Origin: JADKAV01 sp963704075
GTDB lineage: Bacteria > Actinomycetota > Actinomycetes > S36-B12 > UBA10799
Assembly: GCA_963704075.1 (NCBI GenBank)
Contig: CAVPGV010000017.1
Span: 62,001 to 126,000, forward strand
DNA length: 64,000 nucleotides
Reading direction: 5' to 3'
Shown piece by piece: positions 52,651-61,872 of the stretch. The stretch's first letter is position 1. Every line of letters begins with the position of its first letter. A program made the position numbers and the translations under genes. The notes below the pieces were generated by a model. The model made no database searches and was not told where the DNA came from. It was given only the letters and a program-made list of their open reading frames with translations.

Positions 52651-54034
52651 TCTTCTGCGTCCGGAAGCCGACAGCGGCGATGATCCCGCCGACCGCGCAC
52701 AGCCCGGAGGCCATGAGCAGGCTGGCGCGGAAGCCTTGTTCCAGCCCGGTGCCCGAAGCGCTGATGCCCGCCGCGGCCGGCAGCACCGCGATGGCGATGA
52801 GACCGGCGACCCGGGCCACGGCATTGTTCACCCCCGACGCGGTGCCGGACTGGGCCGGTCCTATGTCGACCAATGCCGCCGTGGTCACCGGCGCGACGAC
52901 GAGGACCAGGCCGAGCGCGAACAGCGTCATGGCCGGCAGCACAGAGCGACGTAGGTCGATCCAGGCGCCAGGGTGCTCAGCCAGATGAGTCCGAGCGCCA
53001 TCACGATGGGACCCGCTGTCAGGAACCAGCGCGGACCCCACCGGCTCACCAGTCCGCCCACCCGTGATGAGAACAGGGCGAGCAGCACGGTGACCGGAAG
53101 GCCGGCTGCCCCCGCCGCGAGTGCGGAGTACCCCATCGCCAGCTGGACGAACACCGTGACCAGGAAGATTCCTGCGCTCAGCGCTCCGTAGACGACGAAG
53201 GTGACGAGGTTGGCTACGCTGAACGACCTCACCGAGAACAGCGTCAAGGGGATCATCGGAGGGGGTTTGCCCGACCGGGTGCGGCGCGCCTGGACGACGA
53301 CGAACGCCATCAGCAGCGCCAGACCCACGGCCACGATGGGCCAGGCGCGCACCCCGAGTGCGTCGATCTCGATGAGCGGCCCGATCACCAGCCCGAGTCC
53401 GATCGTGGCCAGCGCGGCGCCGGCGAGGTCCAATTGGGAGATCAGAGGTTCGGCCGTCCGGTTGCCCGGCATGTCCGGCAGCGCCTGTCGCGCCAGCCAG
53501 ACGACGGCGACCGCCAAGGGCACGTTGATGAGGAAGGCCAGCCGCCAGCCGTAGGGGAAGGCGTCCACCAGCGCTCCGCCGATGAACGGACCGAGGGCGG
53601 TGAACACCCCGGACAGTCCGGACCAGGCTCCGATCGCCCTACCCCGGTCGTCGCCGCTGAACACCGCATTGAGTAACGCCAGGGAGGTGGGGACCAGAAG
53701 CGCAGCCGCCGCACCTTGCAGCATGCGGGCGGCGACGAGCAGGGACAGGCTCGGTGCCAATCCACACAGCACGCTGGCCACCGCGAAACCGACGGTTCCC
53801 ATCAGGAAGATGCGCCGTTTTCCCACCAGATCTCCCAGCGCACCACCGACCAGAACGAGCGAGCCCAACGTCAGCAGGTAGCCGTCGAGCACCCACTGCA
53901 TACCCGAGAAGCCCCCGCCGAGGTCCTCCACGATGTCGCGGGGCAGCGACCGTGACGATGGTGCTGTCCAGGAAGGCCATGCCGGAGGCGACGATGCTGG
54001 CGGCCAGTATCTTGCGCCCCGCAGGCGACGACAT
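52631..54034 (-). CDS. MFS drug:H+ antiporter (DHA2-like), two frameshifts
   Basis: Three frames together make one ~465-residue transporter. N-terminal part (from 54034): SSPAGRKILAASIVASGMAF and DSTIVTVAAP. Then from about 53945 a second frame: MQWVLDGYLLTLGSLVLVGG, GDLVGKRRIFLMGTVGFAVA, RMLQGAAAALLVPTSLALLN. The third frame starts about 52945: SVLPAMTLFALGLVLVVAPV to the end GFRTQKNAPQAS. The longest intact piece is 52927-53931. One extra base in the CCCC run near 53950 and one missing base near 52945 account for it. DHA2 family antiporters export toxic compounds using the proton gradient. Confidence 0.75.
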
Positions 54035-54384
54035 GGCCAAGGACACGCCCCTCAGCGTATGCCCGTCGGCCCTGGGCTGATCCAGATTCCCGTGGCCGAT
54101 CTGCGCCATTCGGCGGGTGATGGCTGGCAAACGGTGCTGCGGATTTCGGCGAGGGGTGGCGCTGCTCTTATGGCGCCTCGATGCTTCGGCGTCGGTCGCT
54201 TGCGGGGTTAGTGTGCCTTCTGGCGATAGAACGACCAGTGAGTGGTCGGATCTTCACCGAAAGGCTGCCTGGGTCCTTCATGGCCACGGACTGGACATGA
54301 ACTCCCCGCACCTGTGAGTGGGGAGCCGCGCAAGGCCACGCCGCCGCTATCGGCCGCTGATCGGCCCAGTGTCACCATGGAGGC
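54035..54384. other. Intergenic region between divergent genes
   Basis: 350 bases with no gene I can support. It contains CGACCAGTGAGTGGTCG (54229-54245), a 6-bp inverted repeat with a 5-base centre that could bind a repressor such as a TetR-family protein, and an imperfect CTCCCC/GGGGAG hairpin (54302-54327). It must hold promoters for both flanking genes. Confidence 0.35.
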
Positions 54385-55068
54385 ATGGGGAAACGACCGG
54401 GGTTCAGTGGGGCGCTCTTCGACGAGGTGCAGCGGTGGTCCGAGCTCGGACTCGGACTGGCTGGCCTTGCGACGGGATACACGCGCTCGAGGTTGGTGGA
54501 GGCGGACGAAGCCGCCAATGAAGACTCCGAGGTCGTGACGTTGGCCGACCTGATGGCGGTGCTGCCGGGCGCCACCGCAGCGGTGGCCGAAGCGGTCCAG
54601 AACGCTTTGTTCGATCTGGTCGCACAGTTCGAGCACCGGATCAATCAGGCGTCGGCGGCGGCATCGACGATCGAGTTCACCGGCCGTCCCATGCGTGCGC
54701 TCTACGCATGGCTCAGTGACCTCGACCGCTTGTTCCGAGATCGTCAGGCCCAGCGGGCCGAACAAGCCGCCGAGTTCCTCGCCACGGTGGGACCCGAAAC
54801 CACTTCCGAACTGCTCTCACGGGTGGACATGAACTTCGTACTCAGCGACGTGGACATGGATGCTCTGGTCGACCGCGTGACGATGGAGCGCGTTCTTGAG
54901 AAGGTGGACGTCAACACGTTCATGGGAGATGTGGTGACGACCCTGGACGCCGCCGGGCTGCTGCGTGAGGGAACCGGCGCACTGGCGTCGCAGACCGTGG
55001 ACCAGATCCGCACGCTTCCGGGTACGGCCACCCGGATCGCGGGCCGCGTCGTGCGCCGGCCATCGTGA
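54385..55068 (+). CDS. Hypothetical helical protein with Val-Asp repeat tail, 227 aa
   Basis: No family recognised. Two long helical segments (ALFDEVQRWSELGLGLAGLA; LMAVLPGATAAVAEAVQNAL; FEHRINQASAAASTIEF) are followed by a run of short repeats (SRVDMNFVLSDVDMDALVDR, then VTMERVLEKVDVNTFMGDV) of the xVDxxxLxxx type known in some actinobacterial membrane-associated proteins. No clear membrane helix. Stop overlaps the dtd start (GTGA), so translation is coupled. Confidence 0.6.
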   Translation: MGKRPGFSGALFDEVQRWSELGLGLAGLATGYTRSRLVEADEAANEDSEVVTLADLMAVLPGATAAVAEAVQNALFDLVAQFEHRINQASAAASTIEFTGRPMRALYAWLSDLDRLFRDRQAQRAEQAAEFLATVGPETTSELLSRVDMNFVLSDVDMDALVDRVTMERVLEKVDVNTFMGDVVTTLDAAGLLREGTGALASQTVDQIRTLPGTATRIAGRVVRRPS

Positions 55069-55532
55069 AGGCACTGGTTCAGCGCGCCGATGGCGCGTCG
55101 GTGAGTATCCACGGGGAGGTCGTGGGCGCGTTTGAGGGCCCGGGACTCGTGGTGTTCGTGGGCGTCACGCACAGTGACGACTCGTCCTTGGCCCAGCGCC
55201 TGGCGAACAAGGTCTGGGGTGCGCGATTGTTCGACCGGGACCGGTTGCCCGATGTCTGTGTGCCACCGGCCGGCCCAGCCGAGCTCTCGGCATCGGATCT
55301 GGGGTTCCCGTTGCTGGTCATCAGCCAGTTCACCCTGTACGCGAACACCGCGAAGGGCCGCCGACCGACGTGGGACGCGGCCGCGCCGCGCGCGGTGGCC
55401 GAGCCGCTCGTGGACGAGTTCGTGCGGGCCCTGCGGGCAACCGGGGCAACCGTGGCGACGGGCCGTTTCGGCGCCGACATGCAGGTGCGGCTCACCAACG
55501 ACGGGCCGATCACGGTGCTGTTCGAGGTGTGA
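55065..55532 (+). CDS. dtd: D-aminoacyl-tRNA deacylase
   Basis: 155 residues, normal for DTD. The two signature motifs are LLVISQFTLYAN (SQFTL) and LTNDGPITVLFEV (the cross-subunit Gly-Pro motif is normally NxGP; here NDGP). It removes D-amino acids and mischarged glycine from tRNA. Also present is a conserved N-terminus MKALVQRADGASVSI. GTG start overlaps the previous stop. Confidence 0.93.
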   Translation: MKALVQRADGASVSIHGEVVGAFEGPGLVVFVGVTHSDDSSLAQRLANKVWGARLFDRDRLPDVCVPPAGPAELSASDLGFPLLVISQFTLYANTAKGRRPTWDAAAPRAVAEPLVDEFVRALRATGATVATGRFGADMQVRLTNDGPITVLFEV

Positions 55533-55606
55533 GCCCCGCACTCCATCACACGTAGGCGAACTCTGGATACCGTCCGCTAGGGTTTCGGTGCTCGAGAGGG
55601 GGCCAC

Positions 55607-57400
55607 GTGACCGTCACAGCGGAGCACGACCAGGCGGATGTCGAGATCGAACGCCCGTGGTGGGCGCTGACCGCCGTCCTCATCGGTGTGGCTCTGATCG
55701 TCCTGGAAGGCAGCCTGGTCAACGTCCTGATCCCGACCATCGTGGACGACTTGACGATCGACAGGAGTCAGGTCCTGTGGGTCACATCCATTTACTCGAT
55801 GGTCTTCGCCGCGTTCTTGATCACCTTCGGCACGCTGTCCGATCGGGTCGGACGACGCCGGCTGTTCCTGATCGGCATCGCGGTGTTCCTCGGCGGGAGT
55901 CTGCTGGCAGGCGCCGCGACTAGTGGCACGTGGTTGATCCTGGCGCGCGCTGTGGAGGCCTTCGGGGGCGCGATGATGCTACCGACCTCGATCGCGTTGA
56001 TCAACGTGCATTTCCGCGGCGACAAGCGTGCGGCGGCATTCGGTCTGTGGGGTGCGGTCTTCGGCGGCATGGCCGCATTCGGTCCGTTGCTCGGCGGCTG
56101 GATGGCGCAGGAATTCTCCTGGCGCTGGGCGTTCTACATCAACATCCCGGTGGGGCTGGTCAGCGTCGCGCTGGTCCTGCGGTTCGTGCCGAGGTCGCGG
56201 GTGAACCCGCGCGCAGCGGGAGTCGAACCGTTCGGCGTGCTGCTGTCCTCGCTCGGTCTGGCGCTGGTGGTCTACGGGCTCATCGAGGGGCAGGCCTACG
56301 GCTGGTGGAGGGCCCTGAACGACATCGCGCTCGGACCGTTGACCGTGTCGGCCGGCAGTATGTCGCCGGTCCCCATCGCCATCGTGACCGGCCTGGTCGT
56401 CCTCGCCGGATTCGTCGCGTGGGAAGCACACCGCGCCAGGACCGGCAGGTCGGTCATGATGGACCTCTCGCTGTTCAGAATCCGCAGGTACAGCTACGGC
56501 AACGTCGTCGCCACCACGGTCTCGCTCGGCGAGTTCGGTGCCCTGTTCATGCTGCCCTTGTGGTTGCAGGCGGTGAAGGGCTACGACCCGATCGCGACCG
56601 GCGCGCTGATCGCAGTGCTGGGCGTGGGGACGGTGCTTGCTGGTGGCTCCGCCCGCGAGGCGGCCCGTGCCCTGGGTCCGACCCGTTTGATCCGGGTCGG
56701 CATGGTGCTGGAGATCCTGGGCCTGATCGGACTGGCATTCACGCTGAGCACGGCGTGGTCGGCCTGGTGGCTGGCGATCCCCATGATGGTCTACGGGATC
56801 GGCGTGGGCTTCGACACCGCACAATTGACCAACGTGGTGATGCAGGACGTGCCCCCGGCCAAATCCGGCAACGCGTCATCGATGACCTCGACCTTCCGGC
56901 AGGTGGGTTCGACGCTGGGCAGTGCCATGCTCGGGGCGCTGCTGTTCAGCGCACTGGCCACGAGCCTGACCACATCACTGAAGTCGGACGCAAGCATGTC
57001 CGCGGCGCAGCGGGAATCGATCGTCGACGAGGTCGTCAACACCTCTGGGCAGTACATCCTGGCGCTGGAGAAGAACCCCTCGGTCGGTCAGGCCGCCGAG
57101 GAGGCGAAGCAGGCCTACACCGACGCCGCCCGGATCATGACCCTGGCCGCTAGCGGGTTCATCCTGGTGGGTTTGTTGTTCTCGCTGGGCCTGCCCGCCG
57201 ATCAGCGTCGTCGCTCGGAAGGGGCGTACGGCCGTCGACACCACGACCGAGTCGCGATCTGGCAGGGCGCAGACCGCCCCGCGCACCGTACCTTTGACTC
57301 ATTGCTGGTCCCGCGGGAGAGTCATGGGTTTGTTCGATTGGTTCGGGTGGCCGCTGCGGCAACCGCGGCCGGATGTGGAGGACGTTGTGCCAGAGCCTGA
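55607..57400 (+). CDS. MFS drug:H+ antiporter (DHA2, 14 helices), C-terminus doubtful
   Basis: 597 residues. The first ~530 give a clear DHA2/EmrB-like transporter: VALIVLEGSLVNVLIPTIVD, SIYSMVFAAFLITFGTLSDR followed by VGRRRLFLIG, RAVEAFGGAMMLPTSIALIN. It exports drugs or other small molecules. After the last helix (AASGFILVGLLFSLGLPADQ) come ~60 residues of His/Arg-rich sequence (GAYGRRHHDRVAIWQG) with no family match that overlap the next gene by 77 bases. A single indel near 57215-57235 is suspected; a neighbouring frame stops at about 57298. GTG start at 55607 with GAGAGGGGG upstream. Confidence 0.8.
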   Translation: MTVTAEHDQADVEIERPWWALTAVLIGVALIVLEGSLVNVLIPTIVDDLTIDRSQVLWVTSIYSMVFAAFLITFGTLSDRVGRRRLFLIGIAVFLGGSLLAGAATSGTWLILARAVEAFGGAMMLPTSIALINVHFRGDKRAAAFGLWGAVFGGMAAFGPLLGGWMAQEFSWRWAFYINIPVGLVSVALVLRFVPRSRVNPRAAGVEPFGVLLSSLGLALVVYGLIEGQAYGWWRALNDIALGPLTVSAGSMSPVPIAIVTGLVVLAGFVAWEAHRARTGRSVMMDLSLFRIRRYSYGNVVATTVSLGEFGALFMLPLWLQAVKGYDPIATGALIAVLGVGTVLAGGSAREAARALGPTRLIRVGMVLEILGLIGLAFTLSTAWSAWWLAIPMMVYGIGVGFDTAQLTNVVMQDVPPAKSGNASSMTSTFRQVGSTLGSAMLGALLFSALATSLTTSLKSDASMSAAQRESIVDEVVNTSGQYILALEKNPSVGQAAEEAKQAYTDAARIMTLAASGFILVGLLFSLGLPADQRRRSEGAYGRRHHDRVAIWQGADRPAHRTFDSLLVPRESHGFVRLVRVAAAATAAGCGGRCARA

Positions 57401-57642
57401 GGAAGACACCGCCAGCCACGAAGGACGAACTGCTGACGCCCCGCGCCCGCTACCAGGGGGAGTTCAGCCCCGAGAACCTGGCCTTCGACGCCAACCTGCA
57501 GGAGTTCGCCCAGCGGGTGGCGTATGTGTGCGGCCTGGAGACCGCCGGGAAGATCAAGGGCGACGAGGCACATCGGCGGATTCGGGTGTTGTACGAGGAG
57601 TTGGCACGGACTCATCAGGGCCTCGGTATCGGCGAGCAGTAG
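57324..57642 (+). pseudogene. Small hypothetical protein, frameshifted
   Basis: Begins MGLFDWFGWPLRQPRPDV and PEPEEDTAS after GGAGAG. The frame then turns Pro/Arg-rich. The next frame continues TKDELLTPRARYQGEFSPEN, then LAFDANLQEFAQRVAYVCG and DEAHRRIRVLYEELARTHQG, ending at 57642. One missing or extra base near 57405-57412 joins them into a ~105-residue helical protein. The GLFDWF start and conserved SPENLAFDANL segment suggest a family of unknown function in Actinobacteria. Confidence 0.5.
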
Positions 57643-57845
57643 TCCGCGTCGTGCTTCGCGACGCCGACGTACCGGCGTCGCATTCGGGCGAGGTGCTGAC
57701 GTGACCGGCGCCGGATCAGCGGGCTGACGCCAATGGCCGGGCACAGATTGGCCGGGCGTTCAACCTTGTTGCGTGGTACCCCGCATTCGACAGTCGACCA
57801 CGCCTGTGTCACACTTCTGATCAACGTGGAAGGAGGGTCACGACG

Positions 57846-57902
57846 ATGAGTTCGCTGCAGATGTGTATGTGTTGCCGAATGATCTCCATCGTCGGGGCCT
57901 GA
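57846..57902 (+). CDS. Met/Cys-rich leader peptide of metYX
   Basis: An 18-residue peptide, MSSLQMCMCCRMISIVGA, with four Met and three Cys and a strong AGGAGG site 9 bases upstream. The MCMCCRM core is a run of Met and Cys codons directly before a terminator hairpin and the methionine genes metY and metX. This is how amino-acid attenuators work: a ribosome stalled when Met- or Cys-tRNA is scarce prevents terminator formation. The Met/Cys content fits the genes it precedes, which make homocysteine from sulfide. Confidence 0.75.
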   Translation: MSSLQMCMCCRMISIVGA

Positions 57903-57919
57903 GCAAACGTCCACGCGTT

Positions 57920-57949
57920 CCCCGGCGAATAGTCCGGGGCTTTTCTTTT
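57920..57949 (+). terminator. Attenuator terminator before metY
   Basis: CCCCGG (57920-57925) pairs with CCGGGG (57934-57939), followed by CTTTTCTTTT, a proper intrinsic terminator inside the metY leader. CGGGG at 57894-57898, the end of the leader-peptide frame, could instead pair with CCCCG at 57920-57924 and form an antiterminator when the ribosome stalls at the Met/Cys codons. Confidence 0.7.
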
Positions 57950-58016
57950 CGGTGCGTGAGGCACCCGGGCTGACCCACAACCGGCACCGATCCCACATCT
58001 GAGAAAAGGAAACCCC

Positions 58017-59333
58017 ATGAGCGACGCCTGGTCCTTCGAAACCAAGCAGATCCACGCAGGTCAGACCCCCGACGAAACCACCAACGCGCGGGCCCTGCCG
58101 ATCTACCAGACCACCAGCTACACCTTCAACGACACCGCCCACGCCGCCGATCTGTTCGCTCTGAAGGAACTGGGCAACATCTACACGCGCATCATGAACC
58201 CCACCCAGGCGACCGTCGAGGAGCGCATCGCGGCTCTCGAAGGTGGCGTCGGCGCACTTCTGGTGAGCAGCGGGCAGGCCGCCGAGACGCTGGCCATCTT
58301 GAACGTCGCAGAGGTCGGCGACCACGTCGTGTCGAGTCCGCGGCTGTACGGCGGCACCTACAACTTGTTCCACTACACGCTGCCGAAACTGGGCATCGAG
58401 GTGTCCTTCGTGGAGAACCCCGACGACGTCGAGTCGTGGCGGGCGGCCGTCAAGCCCAACACCAAGGCCTTCTTCGGCGAGACGATCTCCAACCCGAAGA
58501 ACGACATCCTCGACATCGAGGCGATCGCCGAGGTGGCCCACGAAGTCGGGGTGCCGCTGATCGTGGACAACACGGTGGCCACGCCGTACCTGATCCAGCC
58601 GCTGAAGTGGGGCGCCGACATCGTCATCCACTCGGCGACGAAGTACATCGGAGGGCACGGCACCGCGGTGGCCGGCGTGATCGTCGACGGCGGCACGTTC
58701 GACTACGCGCAGTACCCGCAGCGTTTCCCGAACTTCAACGAACCCGACCCCAGCTACCACGGGTTGGTCTATGCCCGCGACCTCGGCGTGGGCTCGCAGT
58801 TCGGCGCGAACCTGTCGTTCATCCTCAAGGCCCGCGTGCAGTTGCTGCGTGACTTGGGCAGCGCCGTCGCGCCGTTCAACGCCTGGCTGCTGTCGCAGGG
58901 TCTGGAGACGCTGAGCCTGCGCATCGAGCGCCACGTGCAGAACGCGCAGGCCGTGGCTGAATGGCTCACCACCCGCGACGAGGTCGGACGCGTCAACTAC
59001 GCGGGTCTGACGAGCAGCCCGTGGCACGAGCGCAGCCGCAAGTACGCACCCAAGGGGACCGGTGCCGTTCTCAGCTTCGAGATCGCCGGCGGCGTCGAGG
59101 CGGGCAAGCGGTTCGTCGAGGGACTGGAACTGCACAGCCACGTGGCCAACATCGGTGACGTGCGGTCGCTGGTCATCCACCCGGCCTCCACGACCCACTC
59201 GCAGTTGACCCCCGAGGAGCAACTCGCGGCAGGAGTGACCCCAGGTCTGGTGCGGCTCGCGGTCGGGATCGAGAACATCAACGACATCCTGGCCGACCTC
59301 GAGGCCGGTTTCCGGGCCGCGAAGGAAGCCTGA
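58017..59333 (+). CDS. metY: O-acetylhomoserine sulfhydrylase
   Basis: 438 residues of the Cys/Met-metabolism PLP family, the length of MetY. It joins O-acetylhomoserine and sulfide to homocysteine. Features: FETKQIHAGQTPDETTNARA, IYQTTSYTFND, IMNPTQATVEERIAALEGG, NTVATPYLIQPLKWGADIV, and the PLP Lys in HSATKYIGGHGTAVAG. Followed after 4 bases by metX, which makes its substrate. GAAAAGGAA precedes the ATG; leader peptide and attenuator lie upstream. Confidence 0.93.
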   Translation: MSDAWSFETKQIHAGQTPDETTNARALPIYQTTSYTFNDTAHAADLFALKELGNIYTRIMNPTQATVEERIAALEGGVGALLVSSGQAAETLAILNVAEVGDHVVSSPRLYGGTYNLFHYTLPKLGIEVSFVENPDDVESWRAAVKPNTKAFFGETISNPKNDILDIEAIAEVAHEVGVPLIVDNTVATPYLIQPLKWGADIVIHSATKYIGGHGTAVAGVIVDGGTFDYAQYPQRFPNFNEPDPSYHGLVYARDLGVGSQFGANLSFILKARVQLLRDLGSAVAPFNAWLLSQGLETLSLRIERHVQNAQAVAEWLTTRDEVGRVNYAGLTSSPWHERSRKYAPKGTGAVLSFEIAGGVEAGKRFVEGLELHSHVANIGDVRSLVIHPASTTHSQLTPEEQLAAGVTPGLVRLAVGIENINDILADLEAGFRAAKEA

Positions 59334-59337
59334 GTCG

Positions 59338-60445
59338 ATGAGCACCTCCGGCGGATGGCGCGAAGGGGATCCTGTGGCGTGGCGACGCTTCGCCGACCTC
59401 GGACCGATGGATCTCGAACTCGGTGGCCATCTGCCGGAGGTGCGCGTCGCCTACGAGACGTGGGGGACGTTCGACGGGAAGAACGCGGTGCTGGTGCAGC
59501 ACGCCCTGACCGGCGACGCCCATGCCGCCGGGCCGGCAGGCGAGGGTCAGCCCACCGCCGGCTGGTGGGACGCGCTGATCGGACCGGGCAAGGCCATCGA
59601 CACCGACCGGTGGTTCGTGGTCTCGTCCAATGTGCTGGGCGGCTGTCAGGGGACGACCGGGCCCTCATCGATCGCCCCCGACGGCCGGGCCTACGGGTCG
59701 CGGTGGCCGCGGATCACCATCCGCGATCAGGTGGCGTCGAAGTGGCCCTGGCCGACACTCTTGGGGATCGAACGCTTCACCGCGGTCATGGGGGGATCCA
59801 TGGGCGGGATGCGGACGCTGGAGTGGATGGTGCAGCACCCGCAGCGGGTCGGTGGCGCATTGATCATGGCGACCAGCACATCCGCGACCGCCGATCAGAT
59901 CGCCACCCAGAACATCCAGATCCGAGCCATCCAGGCCGACCCCGACTGGCGCGGCGGCGACTACTACTCGTCGGGCGGTGCGCCGCTGACCGGCATGGGT
60001 ATCGCGCGCAGGATCGCCCATCTGACCTACCGCACCGAACGCGAACTCGCCGGTCGGTTCGGCCGCGACCACCAACTCGGTGAGGACGCTCTGGCCGACG
60101 GGCGGTTCGCCGTGCAGTCCTACCTGGACCATCAGGCGGACAAACTGAACCTTCGGTTCGACCCGGGCACCTACGTGTCGCTGTCCGACGCGATGGCCCT
60201 GCACGACGTGTATCGCGGCCGTGGACCGGAGGTCCTGCGCCAGCTGGAGGTTCCGGCACGGGTGGTCGGGATCCCATCGGACCGGCTCTACCCGATCTAC
60301 CTGCAGCAGCAGATCGCCGACGAACTCGGCGTGGAACTCGATGTGGTCGAGTCGCCCGTTCGGCCACGACGGGTTCCTGCTGGAGACTGACGCGATCGGC
60401 CGGGTGGTCAGCGACATCCTGGCGGCTGCCACGTCACCCTGCTGA
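59338..60445 (+). CDS. metX: Homoserine O-acetyltransferase, frameshifted at the C-terminus
   Basis: An alpha/beta-hydrolase-fold enzyme that acetylates homoserine. The nucleophile Ser is in VMGGSMGGMRTLEW, the catalytic Asp near VGIPSDRLYPIY, and the N-terminal part has VRVAYETWGTFDGKNAVL. In the first frame it ends VESPVRPRRVPAGD at 60390, lacking the catalytic His. The next frame carries FGHDGFLLETDAIGRVVSDI, the normal end with that His, to 60445. One extra G near 60358 (TCGCCCGTTC) explains it. Restored length is ~368, the usual size. Probably an assembly error. Confidence 0.85.
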
Positions 60446-61236
60446 GCCTGTCGAGCAGCAAGGTGTACGGCGTGGTGGTCGACACCTTGATCAATCCGGA
60501 GCGTTCCAGGATCGGCCGGGAGTACTCCGTCGAATCGCTGTGGATCAACGTCTTGCCGCTGCGTAGGGCAGACCGTGCCCGCGCTGCGGTCAGGCCGCGG
60601 TATATCCCACGCCCGCGCCATTCGCGACGCATCGCACCGCCCCAGATGCCGGCGAACTGAGTTCCTGGGACTGGTTCCAGGCGGCCCGCACCGATCATCT
60701 GTCCGTTGTCCTGCGCGACCCACAGTTCGATGCCGTCCTCGGTTATCCAGCCGACGTTGGATCACGGACACGGAGTCCATCGCCGTCGTGTCGCCGAATA
60801 TCTCATCGAGCATCGCGGACATGGCCCATACCTCGGCGGGCTCGTGTATGCGTCGCAGGGAAACTCCCGGCGGCAGGTCCATGTCGACGACCAGGCAGCG
60901 AGCCTGTCCGATCATGATCGCTTCTGGTGCTCCGGCGCTGAACCCGTGCGCCGCAAGTGCTGCGACGAGTCCCGGTGCGTGGTCATGCCCGCGGGTCTTC
61001 CATTCGACCGCGCTGATGTCCGGGTCCGCCCGGCAGTACTCCACGGCTCGCCCCACCAGGTCGCGAGCATCTGCGCCGTCGAGGTTTCGGTACGTGACGA
61101 ATCCCCGTCCCCCCGGGTACGTAGCCACCCGAAGCGGTCCCAGTCGCGTGACGTGCTCAGCTCCCAGCGTCTCAGCCTCGGTGCGCAGTTGCTCGTCGTA
61201 CGCAGCCAGCAAGGCGACGTGTTCGCTCATGGTCAT
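60408..61236 (-). pseudogene. GNAT-family N-acetyltransferase, frameshifted
   Basis: The N-terminal part reads MSEHVALLAAYDEQLRTEAE and CLVVDMDLPPGVSLRRIHEP, then AEVWAMSAMLDEIFGD. Near 60755 the frame is lost, and the neighbouring frame continues WITEDGIELWVAQDNGQMIG. It goes on to the GNAT acetyl-CoA loop region (AMRREWRGRGIYRGLTAARA) and TEYSRPILERSGLIKVS. Together ~275 residues: a GNAT enzyme transferring acetyl groups from acetyl-CoA to an unknown amine. The 3' end overlaps metX by 38 bases, convergent. Confidence 0.65.
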
Positions 61237-61284
61237 AGCATGCAGGCGCCGCTGCTTCGCGGGCTACCGGCTTTCCGGCGCGGG

Positions 61285-61795
61285 TCACGCGCCAGTCGCC
61301 TCCCGGTCGGTCCACAGCGCTCCGGCGGTGAACGTTGCCGCGGTGATGGTGGGCTCCAGTCCGAACTGGTCCGGCCGTGAAAGTCGCCGCGGTGATGGAG
61401 GGCTCCAGGCCGAACTGGCGGCGAGCCTGACCCACCGTGGTCCGAAAGGTGTCGCGGGCCCGCTTCATCTGCGAGTTCGCTTCCGCGCGGACCTCTTCGG
61501 TCGAGGTCTTGTAGCGGGCCCAGGCAGCATGTCGCTGCGCCGACGTCTGGGCGTGCCGAAGGGTCGTCGCCAAGGTCTCCTGTGCCTCACGGCTCGCCTC
61601 GCCGTAATCGCGCGAGGACGGATCGCCGTTCTTCCCGGTAGACATCGGCTGCGATATCGGCAGCCGCTCGGAACCCCTGCTGAGGACCCTGCGATGCTGC
61701 AACGCGGGATCGGCCGTGGCGACTCCCGCCTGACCGGTGAGCAGAACCGCCGACGCGGCGACCACCGACGCGGCGGTGTGTCGCAAGGCAGCCAT
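61285..61795 (-). pseudogene. Small secreted protein, frameshifted in a tandem repeat
   Basis: Signal peptide MAALRHTAASVVAASAVLLT ending near ATADPAL, followed by a charged helical region (REAQETLATTLRHAQTSAQR, AEANSQMKRARDTFRTTV). It then has FGLEPSITAATFTAG. A second copy (FGLEPTITAATFTAG) follows in the next frame, then ALWTDREATGA and a stop at 61285. The repeat unit is 49 bases long, which by itself breaks the frame. With 48 bases the protein would end before the GNAT gene starts. Function unknown. Confidence 0.55.
61321..61418. repeat. Imperfect tandem duplication, 49-bp period
   Basis: TCCGGCGGTGAACGTTGCCG at 61321 recurs as TCCGGCCGTGAAAGTCGCCG at 61370, and the units stay alike up to GAACTGG (61363-61369 and 61412-61418). 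It encodes a repeated 16-residue FGLEPxITAATFTAG segment and its length, not divisible by three, shifts the frame. Confidence 0.75.
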
Positions 61796-61872
61796 GAGTC
61801 CATCGTTGCCCGCCCGGCGCGGACGTCAATGGGTCGGCGGCAGGCTTAACGCCCGCCGTACAGGGTGTTTGC

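Noticed and set aside
55607..57400. Full length of the MFS gene taken as real
   Set aside because: The last ~60 codons have no family match and overlap the next gene; kept in the coordinates but flagged as a probable frameshift artefact.
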